Part shown: positions 23,427 through 31,498 of the stretch, one piece after another
How positions within the stretch are numbered: the first letter of the stretch is position 1
Layout of the letters: each line of letters starts with the position of its first letter
DNA from: Bacillota bacterium
GTDB taxonomy: Bacteria > Bacillota > Clostridia > Oscillospirales > Ruminococcaceae
NCBI GenBank assembly: GCA_023396215.1
Contig: JAEWWW010000087.1
Location: 1 to 37,912 of the forward strand
Length of the DNA: 37,912 nt
Reading direction: 5' to 3'
Position numbers and translations under genes: made by a program
The notes under the pieces: generated by a model
The model's database searches: none
Told to the model about the DNA's origin: nothing
What the model saw: only the letters and a program-made list of their open reading frames with translations

Positions 23427-24351
23427 AGCTTGCTCCGGGAGGGGGGAAGGCCGCGGCCAGCGCCTTTTCGGTTGCTTCATCCAGCACATAGGTGTTGCCC
23501 GCGGCGTTGTAGCGGCCGGTCAGGGCGATGGTCATGGCGGGGCGCACCTCCAGCCGGTTCATAAAGGCGGCGGCCTCCTTGCGCTGCTGGTAGTCGGGCT
23601 GCGATATGTCGGTTTCCACAGCGTTGACCGCGCTTTTGAAGAGCGCGTCGGCCGCCTTGGTCTGGGTCAGCGGCAGGTGAAAGTTAATCACGCTGCTGAT
23701 GAGGTCGGCGGCCATGACGCAGCGGGCGGGCTCGCCCCCCGTGTAGGCGGGGTAGATGAAGATATCGGCCATCTTGCGCCCGTCCAGCTTCTGGGTGCCC
23801 TCGGAGAGCTTGATATCGCGCCCGTTCAGCTTGGCGTCCAGCGTCATCGGCAGCTTAAAGTCGGTGCTGCCCAGCAGGTTAACCAGCGAGATAAAGCTTT
23901 CCAGCTCAACCGCCACGTAGCGGTCGAGGGTCAGCCCGAGGCTTTCCTCCAGCGCCAGCTTGGTGTAGCGCGCCCCGCCCACGCGGAAGGTTCCCGCCAG
24001 CGTATCGGTTTTGGTTTTGCCCCGCACCAGCGTTTCCCCCGGCAGCACCGCCACTGGGATGCGCCCCTCCGCCGGGTAAAACCCAACCAGCGCGAAGGTG
24101 GGCGGGGCCTTACCCGAGGCGTCGTAGCCCACCACCAGCATCGCAAGGTTATCCTCCTCGGTGGGCAGGTAGGCCATGCCGGGGGGGCCGCTGCTGGCGC
24201 CGGGGTTGCGGGTCATGGGGCCCATCCAGATTGCCACCCCCGCCCCAAGGGCGGCCATCAGCAGAAAGGTTGCCGCAAAAGAGATAAAAAACGCCATGCG
24301 GCGTTGCTTCTTATCCACCAGGATTTCTTCGGTCATCGGCTCCTCCGGCAT
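23425..24351 (-). CDS. Divergent LytR-CpsA-Psr-like membrane protein
   Basis: A 308-residue protein with a short cytoplasmic N-terminus, one membrane helix (about residues 20-43, FISFAATFLLMAALGAGVAI) and an extracellular domain. The pattern LAMLVVGYD, IPVAVLPGETLV, YTKLALEESLGLTLDRYVAVELESFISLVNLLG and IKLSEGTQKLDGRKMADIF follows the LCP fold, whose members attach teichoic acids or glycopolymers to peptidoglycan. The arginines that usually follow the LDG motif (R-x-R type) are missing (IFIYPAY), and the region before it reads FKLPM rather than GGV. It may therefore bind but not transfer polyprenyl-phosphate glycans. Starts ATG 24351 and ATG 24336 are both possible; each has a purine-rich site. 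Confidence 0.6.
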   Translation of the reverse strand: MPEEPMTEEILVDKKQRRMAFFISFAATFLLMAALGAGVAIWMGPMTRNPGASSGPPGMAYLPTEEDNLAMLVVGYDASGKAPPTFALVGFYPAEGRIPVAVLPGETLVRGKTKTDTLAGTFRVGGARYTKLALEESLGLTLDRYVAVELESFISLVNLLGSTDFKLPMTLDAKLNGRDIKLSEGTQKLDGRKMADIFIYPAYTGGEPARCVMAADLISSVINFHLPLTQTKAADALFKSAVNAVETDISQPDYQQRKEAAAFMNRLEVRPAMTIALTGRYNAAGNTYVLDEATEKALAAAFPPPGAS

Positions 24352-24587
24352 GCGTTTTTCCCCCTCTTTTTATACAGACGGCCGCGGTCATCCGGGGCGT
24401 GCCCCAATCCGCGCTCTGCCGGTTATTTTGCCAAATTTTGTGCCGTTTATCGATATCACCCCGCTCGAAGACTGCTGAAATTTGGGACGGCTGCATCGGC
24501 GGAAATCACCGCCCGATATATCCTAGTTTGGGCCGATTTTTACCGCTAATTCACGATTGAAATGGGGGATGGTAATATGGTACACTG

Positions 24588-24767
24588 TTAAGACAACACC
24601 GCACAATTCACGGCTACCGCCTTAAGCGCCCTGTCGCTTGCGGATTTTCCGTAATATTTCACAAAAATCCTCGGGAATACATCCAGTATCCCCTGCGTTT
24701 TTTGTTTTATCTGACGAAAAATCCGCCGACGCGCCAGAGCACTTAGAATTGTGCGGTATTGCCTTAA
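24588..24767. mobile_element. MITE-like element, 180 bp with 22-base terminal inverted repeats
   Basis: The ends (24588-24609 and the reverse complement of 24746-24767) share 20 of 22 bases, with common core ACCGCACAATTC. Sub-terminal arms pair too (GCGGATTTT near 24640 with AAAATCCGC near 24719). A 65-codon minus-strand frame spans it but has no family or ribosome binding site I can recognise. I see no clear target duplication. It lies between a promoter-like sequence (TTGAAA-18-TACACT, about 24557-24586) and the hydratase gene. The rest of the 482-base gap holds nothing recognisable. Confidence 0.7.
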
Positions 24768-24833
24768 AACCTGAAGCATGTCCAACCCTTTACATACAGA
24801 TAGATGGCATTTTATGAGCGGAGGTAGTGAAGA

Positions 24834-27122
24834 ATGGTTAAACGATACGACGGCGGCGCATACCTTGTGGGCGGCAGAGAGCTGGTGAGCGACGAGGCCC
24901 AGCTAAAGGCCAAGCTGGGAAGCGCCTTTGTCGGAAGGCAGGCGGCGGCCGACAGCACCATGGCGTGGTCGATTTTATCGGCCCACAACACCGGCGGAGA
25001 CGACCGGCAGCTGAAGATTAAGTTTGATGCGCTGGCCTCCCACGATATCACCTATGTGGGCATCATCCAGACCGCCCGGGCCAGCGGGCTCGAGCGCTTC
25101 CCCCTGCCTTATGTGCTCACCAACTGCCACAACAGCCTTTGCGCCGTGGGGGGCACCATCAATGAGGACGACCACCTGTTTGGCCTGAGCGCCGCCCAGA
25201 AATACGGCGGGGTCTATGTGCCCGCCCATCAGGCGGTTATACACCAGTATATGCGCGAGGTTTTTGCGGGCGGCGGCAGAATGCTGCTGGGCTCCGACAG
25301 CCACACCCGCTACGGCGCGCTGGGCACCATGGCCATCGGCGAGGGCGGCCCCGAGCTGGTGAAGCAGCTATTGGGGCGCACCTATGACATCGCCCGGCCC
25401 GAGGTGGTCTGCGTCTACCTGACCGGCAGCCCCCGCCCCGGCGTCGGCCCGCAGGATGTGGCGCTGGCTATCATCGGCGAGGTTTTTGCCAGCGGCTATG
25501 TAAAAAACAAGGTGATGGAGTTTGTCGGCCCCGGCGTCGCCAACCTGAGCGTTGACTACCGCATCGGCGTCGACGTGATGACCACCGAAACCACCTGCCT
25601 GACCTCGATATGGGAAACCGACCCGCTGGTGGAGGAGTACCTGGCCCTGCACGGCAGGCCCGGCGACTACAAAAAGATGCAGCCCGGCGAGGTGGCCTAC
25701 TACGACGGTTTGGTCACGGTGGATTTGAGCGCCGTGCGCCCCATGATTGCTCTGCCCTTCCACCCCAGCAACGTTTACGCCATCGAGGACCTCAACGCCG
25801 ACGCAGGCGACATCCTGCGCCACATCGAGCGGGAGGGCCAGAGGCAGCTGGATACCCCCGGCCTCAGCTTCACCCTGACCGACAAGGTGAAAAACGGCAG
25901 GCTGTATGCCGACCAAGGGGTCATCGCCGGCTGCGCGGGCGGTACATATGAGAATATCTGTGACGCCGCCGATATTCTGGACGGCCAGTCCATCGGCGAC
26001 GGGGCCTTTGCACTGAGCGTCTACCCCTCCAGCCAGCCGGTGTTTCTCGAGCTGATGAAAAACACCGCCATGCAGCGGTTGATGGCGGCGGGAGCCACCA
26101 TCCGCAGCGCCTTCTGCGGCCCCTGCTTCGGCGCGGGGGACGTACCGGCCAACGGCGGCCTGAGCGTGCGCCACGCCACCCGCAACTTCCCCAACCGGGA
26201 AGGCTCAAAGCCCGCCAACGGGCAGATTGCCTCGGTGGCATTGATGGACGCCCGTTCGGTTGCCGCCACCGCCCTGAACAAGGGCCGCCTGACCCCGGCC
26301 ACCGAGCTGGATGTTCTGTACACCCGCCCCAAATACTATTTTGACAAAACCATTTACGCCAACAGGGTTTACGACGGCACGAAAAATCCCGCCCCCGAAA
26401 CCCCGCTGCGCTTCGGCCCCAACATTGCCGACTGGCCGCCGATGTCGCCGCTGACCGACCATCTCTGGCTTAAGGTGGTTTCCTTCATCACCGACCCGGT
26501 GACCACCACCGACGAGCTCATCCCCTCGGGCGAAACCTCCTCCTACCGCTCCAATCCCCTGAAGCTGGCGGAGTTCACCCTCTCGCGCAAAGACCCCGCC
26601 TATGTGGCCAAGGCCAAGGCGGTGCAGGCGGCAGAGCAGGCCCGGCTATCCGGCGTCTGCCCGCTGACCGTCAACTCCGACGTAAAGGCGGCCTATGAGA
26701 AGATTGAGGTCGACCCCCGCTTTGCGGGCGTCGACCTGAAAACCTGCGGCATCGGCAGCGCCATCTACGCGGTGAAACCGGGGGATGGCTCTGCCCGCGA
26801 GCAGGCGGCCTCCTGCCAGAAGGTGCTGGGCGGCTGGGCCAACATCGCCGGTGAATACGCCACCAAGCGCTACCGCTCCAACCTCATCAACTGGGGCATG
26901 CTGCCCTTTGTGCTGGAGGGCCGGCCCACCTTTGCCGAGGGCGACAGCCTCTTTGTTCCCAACATCCGCCGGGCGGTGGCCGAAAAGGCCGACCGTATCA
27001 CCGCCTATGTGGTGGGGCAGAGTATCAGCGAAATCACCCTCACTCTGGGCGACCTCACCGACGAGGAACGCAGCATCATCCTCTCCGGCTGCCTCATCAA
27101 CCACTACCGCAGCCAGCAGTAA
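24834..27122 (+). CDS. Aconitase-family hydratase (YbhJ-like)
   Basis: A 762-residue 4Fe-4S hydro-lyase related to aconitase. Domain 1-3 features include AHNTGG, the catalytic LLGSDSHTRYGALGTMAIGEGG (near residue 154), GCAGGTYENI (first cluster cysteine ~366) and AFCGPCFGAGD (cysteines ~428 and 431), followed by RNFPNREGSK. The C-terminal swivel domain is present (YRSNLINWGMLPFVL). Sequence style and length match the YbhJ-type 'hydratase' subgroup rather than AcnA or AcnB; its substrate is not established, so citrate/isocitrate activity is only possible. ATG 24834 follows GGAGGTAG. It is transcribed alone behind the MITE-like element, and a terminator follows. The cluster suits an anaerobe. 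Confidence 0.85.
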   Translation: MVKRYDGGAYLVGGRELVSDEAQLKAKLGSAFVGRQAAADSTMAWSILSAHNTGGDDRQLKIKFDALASHDITYVGIIQTARASGLERFPLPYVLTNCHNSLCAVGGTINEDDHLFGLSAAQKYGGVYVPAHQAVIHQYMREVFAGGGRMLLGSDSHTRYGALGTMAIGEGGPELVKQLLGRTYDIARPEVVCVYLTGSPRPGVGPQDVALAIIGEVFASGYVKNKVMEFVGPGVANLSVDYRIGVDVMTTETTCLTSIWETDPLVEEYLALHGRPGDYKKMQPGEVAYYDGLVTVDLSAVRPMIALPFHPSNVYAIEDLNADAGDILRHIEREGQRQLDTPGLSFTLTDKVKNGRLYADQGVIAGCAGGTYENICDAADILDGQSIGDGAFALSVYPSSQPVFLELMKNTAMQRLMAAGATIRSAFCGPCFGAGDVPANGGLSVRHATRNFPNREGSKPANGQIASVALMDARSVAATALNKGRLTPATELDVLYTRPKYYFDKTIYANRVYDGTKNPAPETPLRFGPNIADWPPMSPLTDHLWLKVVSFITDPVTTTDELIPSGETSSYRSNPLKLAEFTLSRKDPAYVAKAKAVQAAEQARLSGVCPLTVNSDVKAAYEKIEVDPRFAGVDLKTCGIGSAIYAVKPGDGSAREQAASCQKVLGGWANIAGEYATKRYRSNLINWGMLPFVLEGRPTFAEGDSLFVPNIRRAVAEKADRITAYVVGQSISEITLTLGDLTDEERSIILSGCLINHYRSQQ

Positions 27123-27195
27123 GCGGGAAAAGCCCCCTGCAAGGGTTTTCCTGTCTCAGCGCCGTTTTTGCCGGGTGGGCTTCACCACAAAATGA

Positions 27196-27247
27196 AAGCA
27201 GGGGTCTCGCAGCCGCGTTGGTTGCGAAATCCCTGCTTATTATTTTG
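27196..27247. terminator. Terminator of the hydratase gene
   Basis: AAGCAGGG (27196-27203) pairs with CCCTGCTT (27231-27238), with inner pairing TCGCA/TGCGA, followed by ATTATTTT. On the minus strand a T-rich TTTCATTTT also follows, so it may serve the DinB gene as well. Confidence 0.8.
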
Positions 27248-27749
27248 CGCGGGAGGCATACAAAAACCGCCCGTAGCCTATCTCGGCCGTATTTTTCATG
27301 AACTCCCCATTGAGCCAGAGCGCGGTATCTGAAAAGCTCCTGCCGGGCAACGGCCATATGGAGTATTGCTCTGACAGATAATCCGCCTCCGAAAGGCTGT
27401 TCAGCCTTGCGACCCATTCCTCGTGCAGTGCGCTTATGGCCGCCTTGGCGCTTTCGACAGTCCCCGGCCAGGGGATATCCTCTTTTCTTAAGGTTCCCTT
27501 GCCAAAATTATGGTCCAGCGCGGTGCTCCACCAGTAGATGATATGCCATAAGGTCCATGCGATGCTGGCGGGCCCGAGGGTGTAGCTTTCGGTTTCAGGC
27601 CAATCGGCGCGCCAGCCGGTTTCCTGTTTGCGCACCTGCAATCCCGCGGGGCTGAAGGCCCACAGCGCCTCTTCATCCTCCAGGCTTTCTGTATGATAAA
27701 GATAAAGCTGCCGGCACATATCCAGCTGGAACAATATACTCTCTTTCAC
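27240..27749 (-). CDS. DinB-like four-helix protein
   Basis: About 169 residues with the DinB/YfiT arrangement: helix ILFQLDMCRQLYLYHTESL with a metal-ligand-like histidine, SIAWTLWHIIYWWSTALDHNF with WH and the LDH pair, and EEWVARLNSL. The third histidine of the classic ligand set, normally near the end in a NGExxHH-type motif, appears as NGEFMKN, so metal binding may be altered. Many relatives are bacillithiol or mycothiol transferases; most are uncharacterised. The frame opens at a TTG (27788) lacking a ribosome binding site; the GTG at 27747-27749, after GAGAGAT, gives a more typical N-terminus, and I prefer it with modest certainty. It lies behind the HPr-like gene and its terminator. 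Confidence 0.72.
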   Translation of the reverse strand: MKESILFQLDMCRQLYLYHTESLEDEEALWAFSPAGLQVRKQETGWRADWPETESYTLGPASIAWTLWHIIYWWSTALDHNFGKGTLRKEDIPWPGTVESAKAAISALHEEWVARLNSLSEADYLSEQYSIWPLPGRSFSDTALWLNGEFMKNTAEIGYGRFLYASRAK

Positions 27750-27800
27750 CGCTTCATCTCTCGCTTTTATGCATATATTTATTCCCAAAGGGATAATAGA

Positions 27801-27846
27801 CTAAAAGGCGTGCCGCGACAGTTCCCTGCTACGGCACGCCTTTTAG
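27801..27846 (-). terminator. Perfect 15-bp terminator of the HPr-like gene
   Basis: CTAAAAGGCGTGCCG (27801-27815) pairs perfectly with CGGCACGCCTTTTAG (27832-27846). The T run within the 3' arm (CCTTTTAG) suits termination in both directions. It ends 9 bases from the HPr-like stop codon. Confidence 0.85.
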
Positions 27847-27855
27847 GGCGTTGGG

Positions 27856-28086
27856 TTACTTCACCAAAAAGTCTTTGATTTTCTCGAGAAACTCCTGAGG
27901 CTCCTCGGTATGGATCTCAATATCCATGGGCTTTGAAAGGTCAAGGCTAAAGATGCCCATGATGCTTTTGGCGTCAATCTTGTACCGCCCTGCCGAAAGA
28001 TCGACGTCGAAATCGTAAAGGTTCACAGTGTTGACAAACCGTTTGACGTCATTGATGGTAGCCAGATGGATTTGGGTAGTATACAT
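27856..28086 (-). CDS. HPr-like protein lacking the active-site histidine
   Basis: A 76-residue protein with the HPr fold. The Ser46 region is intact (KIDAKSIMGIFSLDLS) and the C-terminal helix (EFLEKIKDFL) is present, but the His15 loop, normally GIHARP, reads INDVKRF, so it cannot take phosphate from PTS enzyme I. This is comparable with Bacillus Crh, which keeps Ser46 for HPr kinase and co-binds CcpA while lacking His15. A regulatory role through serine phosphorylation is inferred. ATG 28084-28086 follows AAAGGAGAG. It has its own consensus promoter and terminator. No PTS or HprK gene lies in the window. Confidence 0.82.
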   Translation of the reverse strand: MYTTQIHLATINDVKRFVNTVNLYDFDVDLSAGRYKIDAKSIMGIFSLDLSKPMDIEIHTEEPQEFLEKIKDFLVK

Positions 28087-28157
28087 GTTATTCTCTCCTT
28101 TTCAGGTGTGGTGTGGGTGTTGGGGATGCCGAAGCTGTCGTATCATCCACTATTCAA

Positions 28158-28186
28158 ACTATAGCGCGGCGGGGGTGTTTCGTCAA
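28158..28186 (-). promoter_or_regulatory. Promoter of the HPr-like gene
   Basis: TTGACG (28181-28186), 17 bases, TATAGT (28158-28163) on the minus strand, about 70 bases upstream of the ATG. Confidence 0.7.
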
Positions 28187-28281
28187 CCCGGCGAAGGCAT
28201 TTCTCTGGGGTATCCAATATGTTTTGTGGCAGATGAATATAGCCTGCCCGTTTATCCCTCTCTTTGGCGTGCCTTTGCAGC

Positions 28282-28374
28282 CGTAGCTGTGCGGGTGGCT
28301 ATGAACCGCCCGCCCTACGCGCGGAAGATTAGTCAACATAGGGGAACGGGCGGATATTACCCGCCCCTACGGGG
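28282..28374. repeat. Family 1 inverted repeat, copy C (decayed)
   Basis: Two hairpins in the same order as copy A: GCGGGTGG/CCGCCCGC (one wobble) and GGGCGG/CCGCCC, ending CGCCCCTACGG. It fills the middle of the 518-base gap between the HPr-like gene and mtaB; the remainder of that gap holds the two promoters and nothing else I recognise. Confidence 0.6.
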
Positions 28375-28478
28375 TCTGCAAAAATATGTGGGGATGGCGC
28401 ACATAATCACAGCGGACAGCCTGTATCTTTGCTTTTGTAAAAATAGCTGCCCTGGCCCCAATTTGGTCAACCCGGCAA

Positions 28479-28507
28479 TTGTTTTTCGGCGGCAGGTGTT
28501 TTATAAT
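28479..28507 (+). promoter_or_regulatory. Promoter of mtaB
   Basis: TTGTTT (28479-28484), 17 bases, TATAAT (28502-28507), about 95 bases upstream of the mtaB ATG. Confidence 0.7.
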
Positions 28508-28604
28508 AATAAAATACGCTTTGTGCCCGTCCCACGCGGTCGGGCGCGCCAATGAAACCAAGAGAAACCCCGAAGCGCCAATCCGGGAGGGAAAGAGAGA
28601 ACAC

Positions 28605-29897
28605 ATGAGGGTCGCATTTTACACGTTGGGCTGCAAGGTCAACCAGTATGAAACCAATATCCTCCAGCAGCAGTTTGCCGCCGCCGGCTACGATATCGTG
28701 GCCTTTGAGGAGGAAGCCGACGTCTATGTCATCAACTCCTGCACCGTCACCGCCGAGGGCGACCGCAAAACCCGCCAGATGGTACGGCGCATCAAGCGGG
28801 CAAACCCCGCCGCCAAGGCGGTGCTGACCGGGTGCTTCCCGCAGGCGTTCCCCGATGTGGCCCACCAGTTGGAGCAGGCGGACGTTATCACCGGCTCAAA
28901 GGACAGGCAGGGGCTGCTGGGCGCGGTGGAGGAAAGCCTGCGCACCGGGCAGCGGGTGGTGCGCATCGCCCGCCATGAGGCCGGCGAAGGCTTTGAGAAA
29001 ATGAGCGTCAGCCAGTTTGCCCAGCGCACCCGCGCCTTTATCAAGATAGAGGATGGCTGCGACCGCTACTGCACCTACTGCATTGTGCCCACCGCAAGGG
29101 GGCCGGTGCGTTCCAAGCCCCTTGCCGAGATTACAGCCGAAGCCCGGGCGCTGGCGCAGGCGGGCCATCTCGAGATGGTGCTGGCCGGGGTCAACCTTTC
29201 CTCCTACGGCCGGGATACCGGCAGCACCCTGCTGCAGGCCATACAGGCGGTGGACGCGGTAGAGGGGTTGGCGCGGGTGCGCCTCGGCTCGCTGGAGCCC
29301 GACCTGCTGGCCCTGCCCCATATTGAAGCCATGGGCGGCGTCGCCAAGCTTTGCCCCCAGTTTCATCTGTCGCTGCAAAGCGGGTGCGACGCAACCCTGC
29401 GGCGGATGGCCCGCCGCTACGACACCGCCTACTACGCCAGCCTTGTGCAGAAGCTGCGCAGCTGCTTTGATAACCCCGCCATCACCACCGACCTGATGGT
29501 GGGCTTCCCCGGCGAAACCGAGGAGGAGTTTGCCCAGACGATGGAGTTTGTCCGCAGCATCGGCTTTGCCAAGGCGCATGTTTTCCCTTACTCGCCCAGA
29601 GGGGGCACGGCAGCCGCCACCATGGAGGGGCAGATAGACAAAGAGGTGAAAACCCGGCGCAGCAAGCAGCTTTCACAACTGGTGCAGCAGCAGCGGGAGG
29701 CCTTTTTGGCGGCGATGGTGGGCCGCACCGAGCCGGTGCTGTTTGAAAACGCCGACCTGCCCGGCGGCTGGCAGGAGGGCTACACCCCCAACTACACCCC
29801 TGTGCGGGTGCAGGAGCCGGTGCCGCTGCAGGGGCAGATCAGACAGGTCTGCATCACCGCGGCCGACGGGGATGGCTGTCGGGGCGTGGTGGTTTAG
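28605..29897 (+). CDS. mtaB: tRNA t6A37 methylthiotransferase MtaB
   Basis: Radical SAM enzyme that adds a methylthio group to t6A37 of tRNA, giving ms2t6A. Of 430 residues, the N-terminal MTTase domain carries cluster cysteines in YTLGCKVNQYE, VINSCTVTAEGDRK and LTGCFPQ; the radical SAM domain has IEDGCDRYCTYCIVP (cysteines ~153, 157, 160), LGSLEPD and LSLQSGCDATLRRMARRY; and a TRAM RNA-binding domain closes it (VLFENADLPGGWQEGYTPNYTPVRV). The TLGCKVNQYE start separates MtaB from MiaB and RimO. ATG 28605 follows GGGAGGGAAAGAGAGA; the upstream in-frame extension has no homology. It acts downstream of TsaB and TsaE, encoded 7 kb away. Confidence 0.95.
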   Translation: MRVAFYTLGCKVNQYETNILQQQFAAAGYDIVAFEEEADVYVINSCTVTAEGDRKTRQMVRRIKRANPAAKAVLTGCFPQAFPDVAHQLEQADVITGSKDRQGLLGAVEESLRTGQRVVRIARHEAGEGFEKMSVSQFAQRTRAFIKIEDGCDRYCTYCIVPTARGPVRSKPLAEITAEARALAQAGHLEMVLAGVNLSSYGRDTGSTLLQAIQAVDAVEGLARVRLGSLEPDLLALPHIEAMGGVAKLCPQFHLSLQSGCDATLRRMARRYDTAYYASLVQKLRSCFDNPAITTDLMVGFPGETEEEFAQTMEFVRSIGFAKAHVFPYSPRGGTAAATMEGQIDKEVKTRRSKQLSQLVQQQREAFLAAMVGRTEPVLFENADLPGGWQEGYTPNYTPVRVQEPVPLQGQIRQVCITAADGDGCRGVVV

Positions 29898-30030
29898 CTG
29901 CCGCCCTCGCAGGCCGGAGCAGGCCGCCTTTAGGAATGCGGCAATGCTTCGTGCCAATGCCTGTAGATATTTTATTGGTTTTATAGTATTATCTTTCTAA
30001 TTTGATTTTTTTAAAAGGATGGTTTAACCG

Positions 30031-31170
30031 ATGCAATTTCTTCTCAACGGCATCTCGGCGCTTACCTGGCAGCATTTTTTTATGTATGCCATCGGCGCGG
30101 CACTCATCTATCTGGCAATTGCCAAAGAACTTGAACCCGCGCTGCTGCTGCCCATGGGCTTTGGCGCAATTCTGGTGAACATCCCTTTCTCCGGAGTCAT
30201 CAACCAGACGCTGGGTGGCGGCATTGAGGCACACGGGATTATCGAGTGGCTGTTTGAGGTGGGCATCGAGGCCTCCGAGATGATGCCCCTGCTGCTGTTT
30301 ATCGGCATCGGCGCGATGATTGACTTTGGGCCGCTGCTTTCAAACCCCAAGCTGCTGCTCTTCGGCGCGGCGGCGCAGTTCGGTATCTTTATGACCATCA
30401 CGCTGGCGGCGGTTCTGGGCTTTGACCTGAAGGACGCCGCTTCCATCGGCATCATTGGCGCTGCCGACGGCCCCACCTCGATACTGGTATCTCAGGTGCT
30501 GCGCAGCAACTATACCGGTGCGATTGCGGTGGCCGCATACTCCTACATGGCGCTGGTACCCATTATCCAGCCCGCCGCCATCAAGCTGGTGACCACCCAG
30601 AAGGAGCGGGCCATCGCCATGCCCTACAACCCCAAAAAGGTTTCGCGCATCACAAGAATTTTGTTCCCCATTGTGGTAACCTTCATCGCGGGTCTGGTGG
30701 CCCCTGCCTCGGTGGCTCTGGTGGGCTTCCTGATGTTCGGCAACCTGATTCGCGAATGCGGCGTGCTGGGCACCATGTCGGCCACCGCCCAGAAGGAGCT
30801 TGCCAACCTGATTACCCTGCTGCTGGGCATCACCATCTCCTTCAGCATGCAGGCAGAAAACTTTATCACCACCCAAACCCTGATTATTATGCTGCTGGGC
30901 CTGCTGGCCTTTGTGTTTGACACCATGGCTGGGGTGCTGTTTGCCAAGTTCCTCAAGCTGTTCAGCAAAAACAAGGTGAACCCCATGGTGGGCGCGGCGG
31001 GCATCTCGGCCTTTCCCATGTCGGCCCGTGTGGTGCAGCGGATGGGCATCGAGGCCAACAGCCAGAACCATTTGCTGATGCATGCGGCCGGCGCCAATGT
31101 GTCGGGGCAGATTGCATCGGTCATCGCCGGCGGCGTTATTCTGGAGCTGCTGCCCGGTATGATTAAGTAG
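30031..31170 (+). CDS. oadB: Sodium-pump decarboxylase beta subunit
   Basis: A 379-residue, very hydrophobic membrane protein of the OadB/MmdB/GcdB family. In the complex it decarboxylates a carboxy-biotin carrier and drives Na+ outward, turning oxaloacetate, methylmalonyl-CoA or glutaconyl-CoA decarboxylation into a sodium gradient. Motifs are IAKELEPALLLPMGFGAILVNIP, MPLLLFIGIGAMIDFGPLLSNPK, the ion-path segment GIIGAADGPTSILVSQ (near residues 144-150), and NHLLMHAAGANVSGQIASVIAGGV. ATG 30031 follows AAAGGATG. A 47-residue gamma-like subunit follows, but neither carboxyltransferase alpha nor biotin carrier is in the window, so the substrate is undetermined; the symbol names the family. Confidence 0.92.
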   Translation: MQFLLNGISALTWQHFFMYAIGAALIYLAIAKELEPALLLPMGFGAILVNIPFSGVINQTLGGGIEAHGIIEWLFEVGIEASEMMPLLLFIGIGAMIDFGPLLSNPKLLLFGAAAQFGIFMTITLAAVLGFDLKDAASIGIIGAADGPTSILVSQVLRSNYTGAIAVAAYSYMALVPIIQPAAIKLVTTQKERAIAMPYNPKKVSRITRILFPIVVTFIAGLVAPASVALVGFLMFGNLIRECGVLGTMSATAQKELANLITLLLGITISFSMQAENFITTQTLIIMLLGLLAFVFDTMAGVLFAKFLKLFSKNKVNPMVGAAGISAFPMSARVVQRMGIEANSQNHLLMHAAGANVSGQIASVIAGGVILELLPGMIK

Positions 31171-31313
31171 CGGAGTCTGCTGCTTGGGGCGTATCGGCAA
31201 ACGGTATATACGCCCGTCGACAGCAACCGGTCAATGGGCCGGTCGCGGGATACACACCCGCACCAGCCGTCCGGTATGGCGGTGCGGGTCAATCGCAGAA
31301 AAGAGGTTGAGTA
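31171..31313 (+). other. Structured spacer between oadB and the gamma-like gene
   Basis: The 143 bases contain three hairpins: GGGCGTAT/ATACGCCC (near 31189-31216), ACCGG/CCGGT (near 31229-31245) and the 9-bp ACCCGCACC/GGTGCGGGT (near 31256-31290). None has a T run, so they could set mRNA stability or subunit ratio rather than terminate. Confidence 0.5.
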
Positions 31314-31457
31314 ATGAATATTGATATGGAATTGGTGATGCAAACCGTTTCGCTGATGGGCAAGGGGATGGCCGCTATCTTTGTGGTTATTCTGGTGATA
31401 TTTGCGGTGGTGGAGCTGCTGCTGCGCACCACCGGCAGAGAGCAGACGGGCAAATAG
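31314..31457 (+). CDS. OadG-like small gamma subunit
   Basis: A 47-residue single-pass membrane protein starting MNIDMELVMQTVSLMGKGMA. The block SLMGKGMAAIFVVILVIFAVVELLLR matches the conserved MGxGMxxIFxVI pattern of sodium-pump decarboxylase gamma subunits, which anchor and stabilise the complex and help bind zinc. It is shorter than typical OadG (80 or more residues) and lacks the C-terminal hydrophilic tail with zinc-binding residues, as in minimal clostridial versions. ATG 31314 follows AAAGAGG. Its position 143 bases after the beta subunit gene supports the assignment. Confidence 0.82.
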   Translation: MNIDMELVMQTVSLMGKGMAAIFVVILVIFAVVELLLRTTGREQTGK

Positions 31458-31498
31458 GCCGGGGCGCCGCCCCTTACAACCGGAAAGGAGGCTGCCGG

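Noticed and set aside
24588..24785. 65-residue minus-strand protein in the gap before the hydratase
   Set aside because: It coincides with the MITE-like element, whose inverted repeats explain the open frame; no ribosome binding site is visible.
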